Origin: Alloscardovia omnicolens DSM 21503
GTDB lineage: Bacteria > Actinomycetota > Actinomycetes > Actinomycetales > Bifidobacteriaceae
Direction of reading: 5' to 3'
Assembly (NCBI RefSeq): GCF_000420505.1
Contig: NZ_ATVB01000005.1
Span: forward strand, 1 to 64,000
DNA length: 64,000 nucleotides
A program made the translations under genes and the position numbers. Position 1 is the stretch's first letter. Every line of letters begins with the position of its first letter. The notes below the pieces were generated by a model. It did no database searches and was not told where the DNA came from. It saw only the letters and a list, made by a program, of their open reading frames with translations. Shown one piece after another: positions 1 through 7,771 of the stretch.

Positions 1-271
1 TATCGACCATGTGTCGTATCGAGTCCGCTATGATCGCGTGGACGCGTATGGACGAGTCACTCTTCGATATAAAGGACGAATACTGCATTTAGGGTTGAGT
101 AAAAAACGTAAGAATTGTCCCGTTATTCTCCTGATTCATGGCAACCATGTCATCGCGCTGGATAGACAGATTCACCAAATCATTGGATATTTCGAACTAG
201 ACGAAACAAAAAACTATCAAAAACTCCTACCAGCAACCACCATCACAGACAAAAACGGAACGATATCTTGA
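1..271 (+). CDS. IS481-family transposase, C-terminal part (5' end outside window)
   Basis: The frame is open from base 2 and stops with TGA at 269-271, so this is the last about 90 codons of a longer gene entering from the left. The visible protein has the tail typical of IS481-type integrase-core transposases: a segment of the form RVRYDRVDAYGRVTLRYKG, then a glycine/leucine beta strand and a final FELDETKNYQ that resembles the usual DPTKDYQ ending. The DDE catalytic core would lie upstream and cannot be checked, so I cannot say whether the element is intact. A GTG at 11 is only an internal codon. The stop codon lies inside a 21-bp motif that is repeated about 57 bp downstream and probably marks the element end. 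Confidence 0.72.
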   Translation, partial: IDHVSYRVRYDRVDAYGRVTLRYKGRILHLGLSKKRKNCPVILLIHGNHVIALDRQIHQIIGYFELDETKNYQKLLPATTITDKNGTIS

Positions 272-333
272 CACATACCAACGCAAAAACAAAACAAAAT
301 GTGCCAAAACACCGGAACGATGTCTTGACACAT
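256..333 (+). repeat. Direct repeat at probable right end of the IS481 element
   Basis: CGGAACGATATCTTGACACA (256-275) and CGGAACGATGTCTTGACACA (313-332) differ by one base; the match extends one more base on the right. The first copy contains the transposase stop codon. Such motifs sit at the ends of IS481-type elements, so 313-333 is the likely right terminus, about 7 bp from the 3' end of the tRNA gene. The assignment as a terminus is inference. Confidence 0.5.
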
Positions 334-339
334 GACAAG

Positions 340-413
340 TGGGCCTGAAGGGATTCGAACCCTCGACCTTCTGTACCGGAAACAGATGCTCTCATCCGCT
401 GAGCTACAGACCC
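340..413 (-). tRNA. tRNA-Arg (anticodon CCG)
   Basis: Read on the minus strand this folds as a complete cloverleaf: acceptor GGGTCTG/CAGGCCC, D stem GCTC/GAGC, anticodon stem TCTGT/ACAGA with loop TTCCGGT (anticodon CCG), and T arm GAGGG-TTCGAAT-CCCTT, with discriminator A. The CCA end is not encoded. The gene reads CGG arginine codons. An IS481-type element ends only a few bases beyond its 3' end. Confidence 0.95.
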
Positions 414-591
414 ATCGCATCTTAGTGTAGCAAGCACCCTGTAAACCACATGCAAACTACATACAACACATGCAAACCTCATGTGATTCGCAGCACCCCA
501 CTGCACATACCCCACCACATACACCCACACCACACAGCATTCCCTGCCCCTACAGCGCTTAAGCTACACTAAAAGTAACAAAGGAGGCTCG

Positions 592-1233
592 ATGTTAGGT
601 AACCCGATTGATCATTTTGAATATGAACGCCGCTTTTACTGCACTAGCATTCCTGATCATCTTCTTGCAGACGAAAAACCTACTCTTATTGTGCAAAGCT
701 ATTTCGTTCATGAAGATAACTACGCATTACGCATTCGTTTGCAGGCTAAAAACGTCCGCATCGATTTAGACGACAACACCGACCCTATGGCTGTTTTAGG
801 TCGTTACCGCGATAGTTTCACCACAGCTTTCCTCACCGCTAAAGGCCCTTCTGTTGGAGGCACTCGTTACGAAGCAGAGAGCATCCTTGATCCCGATATT
901 GCTGCCGAGCTGGTTTTCCGCGGCGGTAAAGCTATTATTAAAAACCGCTACAGCGTATGGCTGGGAGAAGATGGTTGGAACCTCGATGTTTTTGGAGCAG
1001 ATAATCATCCGCTTATTATTGCTGAAGTTGAGCGTCACAACCCAGTAACAAACCTTGTTATTCCGCGCTTCTGCACAACGGAGATTACTGATCAGGCTCG
1101 TTTTTCTAATGATGGATTAGCAAGCCGACCGTTTAGCATGTGGGCGCAGGATTATCAGGAAGAATTCGATAAGATTGGTCCGCTGTTTTTAGATAGTTTC
1201 GGACCGAACCGCACGGAAGACGATTTACAGTAA
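592..1233 (+). CDS. CYTH-domain protein (triphosphate tunnel metalloenzyme-like)
   Basis: A 213-residue protein with the CYTH signature near its start: an acidic/basic FEYERRF strand, the counterpart of the ExExK motif, followed by alternating charged strands (RIRLQ, TAKGP, ELVFRGGKAIIKNRY, IAEVER) that line the tunnel in this family. CYTH proteins hydrolyse inorganic or organic triphosphates, and some are class IV adenylate cyclases; the substrate cannot be told from sequence. No signal peptide or membrane segment, so cytoplasmic. The start is fixed by AAGGAGG at 581-587, four bases before ATG. It is a single gene, convergent with the next operon, with which it shares the hairpin at 1244-1273. 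Confidence 0.8.
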   Translation: MLGNPIDHFEYERRFYCTSIPDHLLADEKPTLIVQSYFVHEDNYALRIRLQAKNVRIDLDDNTDPMAVLGRYRDSFTTAFLTAKGPSVGGTRYEAESILDPDIAAELVFRGGKAIIKNRYSVWLGEDGWNLDVFGADNHPLIIAEVERHNPVTNLVIPRFCTTEITDQARFSNDGLASRPFSMWAQDYQEEFDKIGPLFLDSFGPNRTEDDLQ

Positions 1234-1243
1234 AAATACATAA

Positions 1244-1273
1244 AAGTGGGGCATCACACTCGATGCCCCACTT
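1244..1273. terminator. Bidirectional hairpin terminator
   Basis: A perfect 12-bp stem AAGTGGGGCATC (1244-1255) / GATGCCCCACTT (1262-1273) with a 6-nt loop lies between two convergent genes. A-rich and T-rich flanks on either side fit use in both directions. Confidence 0.85.
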
Positions 1274-1275
1274 CT

Positions 1276-2235
1276 TTAATACATAACTGTCATAAGCTTT
1301 TGACGCGCTGCTTTTACGCGCGGATCTGCTGCATCAGGAATAGCGAAGTACTCTACGAGACGTTCACGCACAGCAGGCATATCGTCGCGATGCGTAGGAA
1401 TAAAATCAAGCAGACGATTAAAGGCATCATCTATATGTCCGCCAATCATATCAATATCTGCTACATCTAACTGAGCATTCACGCCGTCTGGGTTTTGAGC
1501 AGCCTTATCGCGCAGTACTCGCACATCCGAGCTACCGTTTCGTGCCAAAAGGAGGCACTTGGCTCGCTCGCGGGCAGCAAGCGCATCGTGAGGATCACGC
1601 TCAACGAGGACTCCATACGCTGCAGCAGCCTGCTCGTACCGTCCAGCAAGCGCTAAATTATGCGCATTTTCATGCTCAGGAGGAATACTTGGCTCAGCCT
1701 GCTCCCCAGCACCAGCTTCAGCATCGGAAGAAACCTCACCCACAAAAGGCGCAGAGCCGGTAACTCCGGACTGTTGAGCCATCGCAATAATCTGCGGGAA
1801 GAGAGTTTCCTCTAACTGTTGAAGCTCTGTTTCAGTTGGCATCCCCTGCATCAGAGGAATTGGACGTCCTGCTACTAAACCATATAAAGCAGGAACGCCT
1901 TGCACACGCAAAGCCTGAACAATCTGAGGATTAGATGCGCCATCAATACGCGCCAACTGAAGTTGACCATTGAGCGCAGTCACCATATTTCCCAAAGCGC
2001 GTGCAACGTCAAAGAAGCGCTCATCGTCTTGCATCCATACGAGCAGAATAATTGGGAAAGTAGAAGACGAATTAATCATCGCCTCAAAACTCGATTCGGT
2101 CACATCAATAACGTAACCGCCTGGAGCTGGAGCTCCTCCTTGCTCACCCATAGCCGCATCTGCTTTATGCTTCAAAGACGATAAATCAACTGCTCCAGCC
2201 AAAGAAAAACCTGGACGATATTCTTTCTGAGCCAT
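1276..2235 (-). CDS. Thioredoxin-fold/TPR protein (CnoX/YbbN-like co-chaperone)
   Basis: About 319 residues. An N-terminal thioredoxin-like domain (roughly 45-150) is followed by TPR-like helices (roughly 185-319), the architecture of YbbN/CnoX, which protects unfolded proteins and passes them to chaperones. The usual CxxC is missing: the strand LLVWMQDDERFF has no cysteine, so it should not act as a redox enzyme. Two ATGs in tandem (2238 and 2235) follow AGGAG; 2235 gives the better spacing. Longer starts would overlap the upstream lipoprotein gene. It is the last gene of a three-gene operon (4492 to 1276), a few bases after the lipoprotein stop. Confidence 0.8.
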   Translation of the reverse strand: MAQKEYRPGFSLAGAVDLSSLKHKADAAMGEQGGAPAPGGYVIDVTESSFEAMINSSSTFPIILLVWMQDDERFFDVARALGNMVTALNGQLQLARIDGASNPQIVQALRVQGVPALYGLVAGRPIPLMQGMPTETELQQLEETLFPQIIAMAQQSGVTGSAPFVGEVSSDAEAGAGEQAEPSIPPEHENAHNLALAGRYEQAAAAYGVLVERDPHDALAARERAKCLLLARNGSSDVRVLRDKAAQNPDGVNAQLDVADIDMIGGHIDDAFNRLLDFIPTHRDDMPAVRERLVEYFAIPDAADPRVKAARQKLMTVMY

Positions 2236-2242
2236 CATACTC

Positions 2243-3244
2243 CTACTTAGCTTGAACGGATACTGGCTGGCGTTCTGCCCCCACAGCGCGCAACTGAGCA
2301 TCGGAAGCTCCTGCAGCAGGAATGTAGAGAGCTACTTCATTCACATACGTTACTTCTAAAGTACCTGTTGCTTCAGCATCGCCAAACAGAGCGGTTTCTC
2401 CTTCAGAAGCAGGCATAGATTTACGGTTTCCGCCGGCTGTACGCGTCCATACGGACTTAATCTCGCCCACAATCAAAGCACCGCCATCGGCAGTACGCAA
2501 TACCTTAATATCTTTCGTTTCAGCAGTATATTTCTGAGACTGCGAGCCTTCGTTCTGCTCGATAGCTTTCTGCACGCTTTCCGTAAGCGTTGTTACCTGC
2601 TGGCGGAAGGCATCGTCGGCAAAATTCTTGGCGTATTCACTCGAAGAACCCTTTTCCAGAACATCTGCATATTCGCGAAGAGCTGCTTCAGGAGTTTTAA
2701 CGAGACCTTCAGTTTTCGCGTCTCCCTGCTCGCTACCAATAGTGGCAACATTGAACTTTGGCATCTGCACGCCTGAGAAGAGACGTACCAAACCCCAAAT
2801 CTTGTAATTACTTGTTGCACTATCTTGATTCATCACGAGCAAACGTTGGGACTGCTGCTGGTCAGTAACAGTAGTAATTGCATACAAAGTGCGCGACCAG
2901 CTTGCCGATGTGCTCACAACTGACTGGCTGAGGGAATCTGGGATAGTCGCAGAAGAATCGAGCTTATTGTTCTTCTGAGCAATAGTGAGCTGACTGGTAC
3001 GTACTTGTAATGCTGGACCCTCCATCCGCGCCTTTAAGGAATTTACGTCACGGTCGGAGTCCGCCTTAGAAATAGTCTTAATAATTTCTTGACGAATACG
3101 ATTTTCCTGATCAGTTGTTACTACAGGGGAATCAGATGGATCTTCAGATGCCTTTGGACTTGGAGTACATGCTGCCAACGAAGCAATGGTAAGCATGCCG
3201 AGAACGAAAGCAGAAGCGCGTTTCATGGTTTGACGAATTTTCAT
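2243..3244 (-). CDS. Putative lipoprotein of unknown function
   Basis: 333 residues with a clear lipoprotein signal: basic MKIRQTMKR, hydrophobic stretch, then the lipobox LAAC with Cys about 26. The mature protein is soluble-looking and rich in Ser, Thr and Gln, with no motif I can name. ATG at 3244 follows GAGGAG. It lies 3 bases after the stop of the membrane protein at 3248-4492 and just before the CnoX-like gene, so the three are almost surely co-transcribed. It should be anchored on the outer face of the membrane. The shared operon suggests a linked envelope role with its two neighbours, but no function is assigned. Confidence 0.75.
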   Translation of the reverse strand: MKIRQTMKRASAFVLGMLTIASLAACTPSPKASEDPSDSPVVTTDQENRIRQEIIKTISKADSDRDVNSLKARMEGPALQVRTSQLTIAQKNNKLDSSATIPDSLSQSVVSTSASWSRTLYAITTVTDQQQSQRLLVMNQDSATSNYKIWGLVRLFSGVQMPKFNVATIGSEQGDAKTEGLVKTPEAALREYADVLEKGSSSEYAKNFADDAFRQQVTTLTESVQKAIEQNEGSQSQKYTAETKDIKVLRTADGGALIVGEIKSVWTRTAGGNRKSMPASEGETALFGDAEATGTLEVTYVNEVALYIPAAGASDAQLRAVGAERQPVSVQAK

Positions 3245-3247
3245 GTT

Positions 3248-4492
3248 TTACTCCTCATCACCTTGATCTGTAGCGCTCTGACCAGATAGACCAGATGGAT
3301 CAGTTGAACCAGTCGTGCTGCCTGAAGACGCTTCAGTAGCCGCGTCACCAGATTGAGAACGATCTTCTATAGCCAAACGAGCAAAGTATTCTAAGAGCTC
3401 TTCACCAGACAAATTGGTTTGAGTATCTTCGCCTACGGCAGATGCTGCAGGACGGTTAATAACCGCTGGGGACCATGCAGTATCATTTGCTCCAGCACCG
3501 GTAGAAGCAACGAGATTGACGGAACTTGGATCAACAATAATTGGTTTGTTCGTCTGCTCGTTTTCTGCTGAGACAGATGGCTCTGACGAGGCTCTGTTTT
3601 GATCCGTGCTTTGATTTTTCTTTGATTCGAATAGCTTGCCAAATACACCTTGCTTACGTGTGCGGTGCGTAATACCGGAGGTGCTCTTCTTCTGATACGG
3701 CACGTATGGCGTATCTATACCAGGTACGCCCTCTTGTGCAGCACCAGTCTGACCAGCTGCGGCAGCTGCTGCAGCCGCTTCTTCACGTGCTTTCTTGCGA
3801 CGCTGAGAACCGAATGGATCGTCGCCAGCCAACCAAGTGAAGCTCAAAATAGCGAGCACTGCCAGCACAGCTGAAGCACTAAACCATGGAGCTGATGTAT
3901 TAGGAAGCGTGCTGCGCATCCATTGCAAACGTATAGAAGAAATAGAACTTGGAGAATACATAACAACACGCTGATTGCCCTGCGCTCCTGTTAGGCGCAA
4001 AGTTGCTGTACGCTCTGCGCAGTTTACCTGACTCCACAAGTCGGATTCACCCATATCAACTGCATCTTTAGCTGCTTGACCGCTTTTAGCAACAGTTTGA
4101 GTGCTCAGCTGAGACCAAGACTTTAAACCAGACACCACTGTGTATGCAACGCCTTGAGCTTTCATCCATGCATCTACATCTGTGGATCGACCTACTGCAA
4201 CGCACACAGTACGCTTATCGGCATTCTCATCACCTGTTACAGCTTTTGCACGCTGAGCAGCAGTTTCTTTAATAGTGGCGGTAATCAACACTTCATCGTC
4301 CACCATATTAGCTACGCCAGGATTAGTTACCACATATGTAGACGAGGTAGTAGCCGTTGCTGCCGACACTTTACTTGGCTTGAATATAGTGAGGTTCAGC
4401 ACTGCCATTACACATGCAGCCACAGCTAACACAATACACAGAGGAGCAATAAATACACGCATCACTTTTTTACGTGTCCACGAATTTTTCAT
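3248..4492 (-). CDS. Two-TM membrane protein with long charged cytoplasmic tail, unknown function
   Basis: 414 residues. A first membrane segment (about 12-34) is followed by an extracellular domain of about 165 residues with three cysteines (KRTVCVAVG, SQVNCAE), a second membrane segment (about 207-225), and a long tail rich in Ala, Glu, Ser and Gln that looks disordered (ARE followed by a run of Ala). ATG at 4492 is preceded by AAGGAG. I do not recognise the family. It heads the operon that continues with the lipoprotein and the CnoX-like protein. A cell-envelope or secretion-linked role is only a guess from topology. Confidence 0.7.
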   Translation of the reverse strand: MKNSWTRKKVMRVFIAPLCIVLAVAACVMAVLNLTIFKPSKVSAATATTSSTYVVTNPGVANMVDDEVLITATIKETAAQRAKAVTGDENADKRTVCVAVGRSTDVDAWMKAQGVAYTVVSGLKSWSQLSTQTVAKSGQAAKDAVDMGESDLWSQVNCAERTATLRLTGAQGNQRVVMYSPSSISSIRLQWMRSTLPNTSAPWFSASAVLAVLAILSFTWLAGDDPFGSQRRKKAREEAAAAAAAAGQTGAAQEGVPGIDTPYVPYQKKSTSGITHRTRKQGVFGKLFESKKNQSTDQNRASSEPSVSAENEQTNKPIIVDPSSVNLVASTGAGANDTAWSPAVINRPAASAVGEDTQTNLSGEELLEYFARLAIEDRSQSGDAATEASSGSTTGSTDPSGLSGQSATDQGDEE

Positions 4493-4660
4493 GCAAAGCT
4501 CCTTTTACAAGTCAGTATGAGTTATTCTGCACGTACCAACCGCATATGTGCACGGCTTTCTGTAACAGTTTAAGTCTATTTCTCCAGTCATAACCTACCC
4601 ATTTTACATGGACAGCGTAGAAATATCTATTTTGACGTGCCCATTCATTAAAGTTGACGT

Positions 4661-5638
4661 ATGCATATACATAAATTATCTCTTATTCGACGCATCGTCG
4701 CAGTTGTCTCGACTCTCTTGTTTGTAGGCTCTGTAGCTGCTTGCGGTTCCAGTTCCTCTAGCTCATCCAGCAATACAGGCTTCACGGAAATGACAGGTGT
4801 TACCGCTAAAGGCAAGCTGGGAGAAAAGCCAACGATTTCTTTTAAAACGCCTTTTAAGGTAGTAAACAATTCGTATCAGATTGTGCAAAAAGGCGACGGA
4901 GACGCTCTGAAAGATGGTCAAAAACTGTGCGTGCAGCAGATTATTTTTGATCCTAAAACCGGCAAAGAAGTGCAGTCTACATGGGAAACTGGCCCTGATT
5001 GCACTGCTACCCTCTCCTCCGCTAATATGCAGCCAAACTTCTACAAGCTGTTTAAATCTTTAAAGGTTAATTCCACGGTTGTTATGGGCATTACCTCCCA
5101 AAGCTCCTCAAGCACAACAAGCTCGTCTAGCTCTAGTAAGTCAAAAGTAACCGCTTATTTGATGGCTTTAACTATTGCAAGTGCTAAGACTATTCCATCT
5201 CGCGCAGAAGGTACGAAGGTAGAAAATATTGATCCTTCCTTACCAAAGATTACTTTGGCTAAGAATGGTGCTCCAAGCATTAATGCTTCTGATTTGAAGA
5301 ACTATAAGTCAGATGGTCAGCTCAAAGTGCAGACCTTGATTGAAGGTACGGGTGCTACCGTAACAGAAAAGAGCACGGTTACTGCGCAGTATACTGGTTG
5401 GGTTCTGGGCGGCGACGCTAAGAAACCTTTTGATAGTTCATGGACGCGCGGTTCCTCTGCTACTTTTAACTTACAGCAGGTTGTGAAGGGATGGACGCAG
5501 GGATTAGCTGGACAGAAGGTTGGTTCCCAAGTTCTGCTGATTATTCCTCCTGATTTGGGTTATGGCTCTACTGCTCAGAAAAATATTCCTGCAAATTCCA
5601 CTTTGGTCTTTGTTGTTGATATTTTAGACGCTCAGTAA
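4661..5638 (+). CDS. FKBP-type peptidyl-prolyl cis-trans isomerase, lipoprotein
   Basis: 325 residues. The N-terminus has a signal peptide ending in lipobox VAAC, followed by a serine run. The C-terminal about 110 residues are an FKBP domain: VTAQYTGWVLGG, KPFDSSW, VVKGWTQGLAGQKVGS, IPPDLGYG, IPANSTLVFVVDI. These carry the conserved active-site residues, so it should catalyse proline isomerisation in secreted proteins outside the membrane. A second Ser/Thr-rich linker lies near residues 148-162. No good ribosome site precedes ATG 4661, but no alternative fits the signal peptide. Divergent from the operon starting at 4492. Confidence 0.88.
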   Translation: MHIHKLSLIRRIVAVVSTLLFVGSVAACGSSSSSSSSNTGFTEMTGVTAKGKLGEKPTISFKTPFKVVNNSYQIVQKGDGDALKDGQKLCVQQIIFDPKTGKEVQSTWETGPDCTATLSSANMQPNFYKLFKSLKVNSTVVMGITSQSSSSTTSSSSSSKSKVTAYLMALTIASAKTIPSRAEGTKVENIDPSLPKITLAKNGAPSINASDLKNYKSDGQLKVQTLIEGTGATVTEKSTVTAQYTGWVLGGDAKKPFDSSWTRGSSATFNLQQVVKGWTQGLAGQKVGSQVLLIIPPDLGYGSTAQKNIPANSTLVFVVDILDAQ

Positions 5639-5650
5639 AACAGTAAAATA

Positions 5651-5680
5651 AAAGGCTCGGATACAGTATCCGAGCCTTTT
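5651..5680. terminator. Hairpin terminator between FKBP gene and nrdH
   Basis: AAAGGCTCGGATAC / GTATCCGAGCCTTTT forms a long GC-rich stem with flanking A and T runs, so it can end transcription in both directions between the convergent genes. Confidence 0.85.
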
Positions 5681-5694
5681 TCTATATCTAAAAC

Positions 5695-5928
5695 TTAAGC
5701 GTTAATAGTCTGTGCTACCTTCTTGAGCAAATCTGGACGGTAACCGCTCCACGTTTCTTCACCTGCAACCACGACAGGTGCTTGCATGAAACCCTGAGCC
5801 TTGAACTTTTCTAAAGCATCTGCATCCTGCTCAAGGTTAATCTCTGTATACTCAACGCCCAACTTAGCAAGTTGACGCTTTGTAGCGTTGCACTGAACGC
5901 AGTGAGACTTGGAGTAAACAGTAACCAC
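5695..5928 (-). CDS. nrdH: NrdH-like glutaredoxin
   Basis: 77 residues, the usual size of NrdH-redoxin. The redox motif CVQC lies at residues 10-13, and the C-terminal part has QAPVVV followed by WSGYRPD, typical of NrdH rather than other glutaredoxins. It supplies electrons to class Ib ribonucleotide reductase, itself being reduced by thioredoxin reductase. GTG at 5928 is the start, with AAGG seven bases upstream. In most relatives nrdH heads nrdHIEF; here no nrdI, nrdE or nrdF follows, and the next gene downstream is convergent. Confidence 0.88.
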   Translation of the reverse strand: MVTVYSKSHCVQCNATKRQLAKLGVEYTEINLEQDADALEKFKAQGFMQAPVVVAGEETWSGYRPDLLKKVAQTINA

Positions 5929-6081
5929 GATGAACCTTCTTTTAGCTTTCTTAAAACAACTGACTACTAAGAATACTGTTTTCCCTCAATTATGGCAAAC
6001 CACTAGACACGCCAAACATTTCAAGGCAACACCCCTAGATATGGTGCTTTTGTGGTTTTATTCACACATAATCTTCGAATC

Positions 6082-6801
6082 TTAAAACAGCATTAACTCC
6101 TCTGATTCCGAGCCTTTCATGTCATCATAATCTAAAATCAAACATTCGAAACCGCGGTCTTGCGCCAAAGTTCGTGCCTGCGGAGTAATAGTCTGCGCAG
6201 CAAAAATCCCTCGAACTGGTGTCAGCAAAGGATCTCTATTGAGTAACTCACAGTATCTCGTCAACTGTTCAACGCCATCAATCCCACCGTGACGTTTAAT
6301 TTCAATCGCAACATGTTCTCCCTCACCATCAATCGCCATAATATCTACAGAACCAATGGCTGTTGGATACTCACGACGCACTAAACGCATACCTTCTCCA
6401 GCGCGCTCAATCTGCTCGGCAAGATACTTTTGTAAATGCGCTTCAACGCCGTCTTTATCGAGACCGGGGTCTTCTCCTAACTCAAACTCTGTATCAGATA
6501 GTACCTCCCACAAAGCAATGCGTAAAACATCATTACTCTTCTCAGCAGATATCTGAATATAGGAAGGAACATTTTCGTATCCCATATCTTCAGATATGCG
6601 CTCATAGCGCGGATTATATGCATCAATCTCGCGCAATGTACATGGAGCTGCCATCCAGTTCAGCGGTTTATACGAGCCTAACTCAGAAAAAATTAAGCAT
6701 GATTGGTCGGACTTAATCATAATGACGCGCTTAGCTCGAGGAAGAGACGCATTTAAGCGCCCGGAATACAGAGCAGAACAGTCAGCCACAATAATTCTCA
6801 T
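6082..6801 (-). CDS. nucS: Endonuclease NucS (EndoMS)
   Basis: 239 residues from ATG 6801; the frame is open further upstream, but MRIIVADCSALYSGRL matches how NucS proteins begin. SYKPLNWM is a family landmark in the N-terminal DNA-binding domain. The C-terminal RecB-like nuclease shows the PD-(D/E)xK pattern with GSVDIMAIDG and HVAIEIKRHG, then QLTRYCELLN. In Actinobacteria, which lack MutS/MutL, NucS cuts both strands at mismatches and is the core of mismatch repair. Its place downstream of the atp operon is common in bifidobacteria, although here 1.2 kb of non-coding sequence separates them. Confidence 0.92.
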   Translation of the reverse strand: MRIIVADCSALYSGRLNASLPRAKRVIMIKSDQSCLIFSELGSYKPLNWMAAPCTLREIDAYNPRYERISEDMGYENVPSYIQISAEKSNDVLRIALWEVLSDTEFELGEDPGLDKDGVEAHLQKYLAEQIERAGEGMRLVRREYPTAIGSVDIMAIDGEGEHVAIEIKRHGGIDGVEQLTRYCELLNRDPLLTPVRGIFAAQTITPQARTLAQDRGFECLILDYDDMKGSESEELMLF

Positions 6802-6831
6802 GCGCTCTAGCGTAAAGCACAGCGCCAACAA

Positions 6832-7261
6832 AATACGAGGGCAACGCTTTATGGGTCTTTATGATGCCTTATATAACTTGTACGGCTGTATGGATGTGTG
6901 ACTGTCTGTACAGCAGTTATGGTTTATATGACATGCTTATAGTTTGCAATGTTGTATCTTTAACGCTCGGCACGTAGCGTAAAACTTACAACCGTGAGAG
7001 CGCTTTGAAAGCGAGAGTAGCGCAGGTTTTCTGTGCTAGGTTTTACGTCTCCTCTCACGTGTAAAGGATAAAGCTGGAAAAGGGAGCAAAACTAAGCTGA
7101 TTTTCCTGTTAAGTTTTACGCCTATGCTCAGATGTAAAGACCACCACAAATGTGAACGTTCATGTGATCTCTTTTCTGTGTTTTGCTTCATGCACGAATA
7201 CAAGTGTGAAAGATAAAATGAAAATGGCTTCACAATCAAGGAAAATCACCGAAGCCATTGC
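6832..7261. other. Gene-free stretch with short repeated motifs
   Basis: I see no gene here. The stretch holds repeated motifs: GCGTAAAACTT at 6977-6987 on the plus strand and 7111-7121 on the minus strand, a near copy at 7038-7048 on the minus strand, and GTGAACGTTCA at 7152-7162. The two segments 7041-7069 and 7112-7140 are imperfect direct copies about 71 bp apart. The same two motifs recur together at 26944-26986. It lies upstream of nucS and may contain its promoter. Confidence 0.4.
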
Positions 7262-7374
7262 GAATTCTTCGGATTTAGCAGGGGTTTGTAGGTTTTGTAG
7301 GTGTGTGAAAGTTGTGAGCGTGGTGCACTGACAACTTCTACGTCCACTTTTTACAGTGTTGAAATCCTCGTTGG

Positions 7375-7771
7375 GAGGGTGTCAGGAATTTTGTGTAAGT
7401 GGCTGGTTGCCCTATGGTGATTTTATTGTTTGTTTTCAAGAATCGTTGCAGTGGCGTGACCTTGCGATGTGGCCGATTCCTTGGGATTGTTCTTCTTTGT
7501 TTTAGTGCTGGTTGGTTGACCATGCTTGCTGTGAGTGTTCTGCCTGTTATGAGACAGGAAGCGTTCGACCCGTCTTAAACTACACTATAAAAATGAGGGA
7601 TAATAGGCCTAAATCGTGTGATGAGACAGGATGCGTTCAACGTGTCTTGTCTCACCATATGCCGATTGGCAAAACTGAGAAGGAGACGCACAATCGTCAC
7701 CCGTCATCACCGCGACATAATCAAGCTCTCGTGTCGCCAATAAAACCACATACACAAAACCTGACACCCTC
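7375..7771. mobile_element. 397-bp non-autonomous IS256-type element (MITE or IS remnant)
   Basis: The ends are inverted repeats of about 28 bp: left GAGGGTGTCAGG, then AA, then TTTTGTGTAAGTGG; right (read inward on the minus strand) GAGGGTGTCAGG followed by TTTTGTGTATGTGG. A perfect 8-bp direct duplication borders them. The terminal GGGTGTCAGG-n-TTTTGTGTA resembles ends of IS256-family elements. The inside carries no recognisable transposase, only a duplicated 28-bp segment and a strong hairpin. It would need a transposase from elsewhere to move. Assignment to IS256 rests on end sequence and duplication length. Confidence 0.8.
7549..7654 (+). repeat. Duplicated 28-bp segment and hairpin inside the miniature element
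   Basis: ATGAGACAGGAAGCGTTCGA (start of copy 7549-7576) recurs at 7621-7648 with 24 of 28 bases identical. The second copy forms a 14-bp hairpin, 7622-7635 with 7641-7654, loop TTCAA, three G-T pairs. The frames crossing it are not convincing as genes. Confidence 0.7.

Noticed and set aside
4747-4773. Serine-run repeat in the FKBP gene as a phase-variable tract
   Set aside because: The codons vary within the run, so it is low-complexity protein sequence rather than a slippage-prone DNA repeat.
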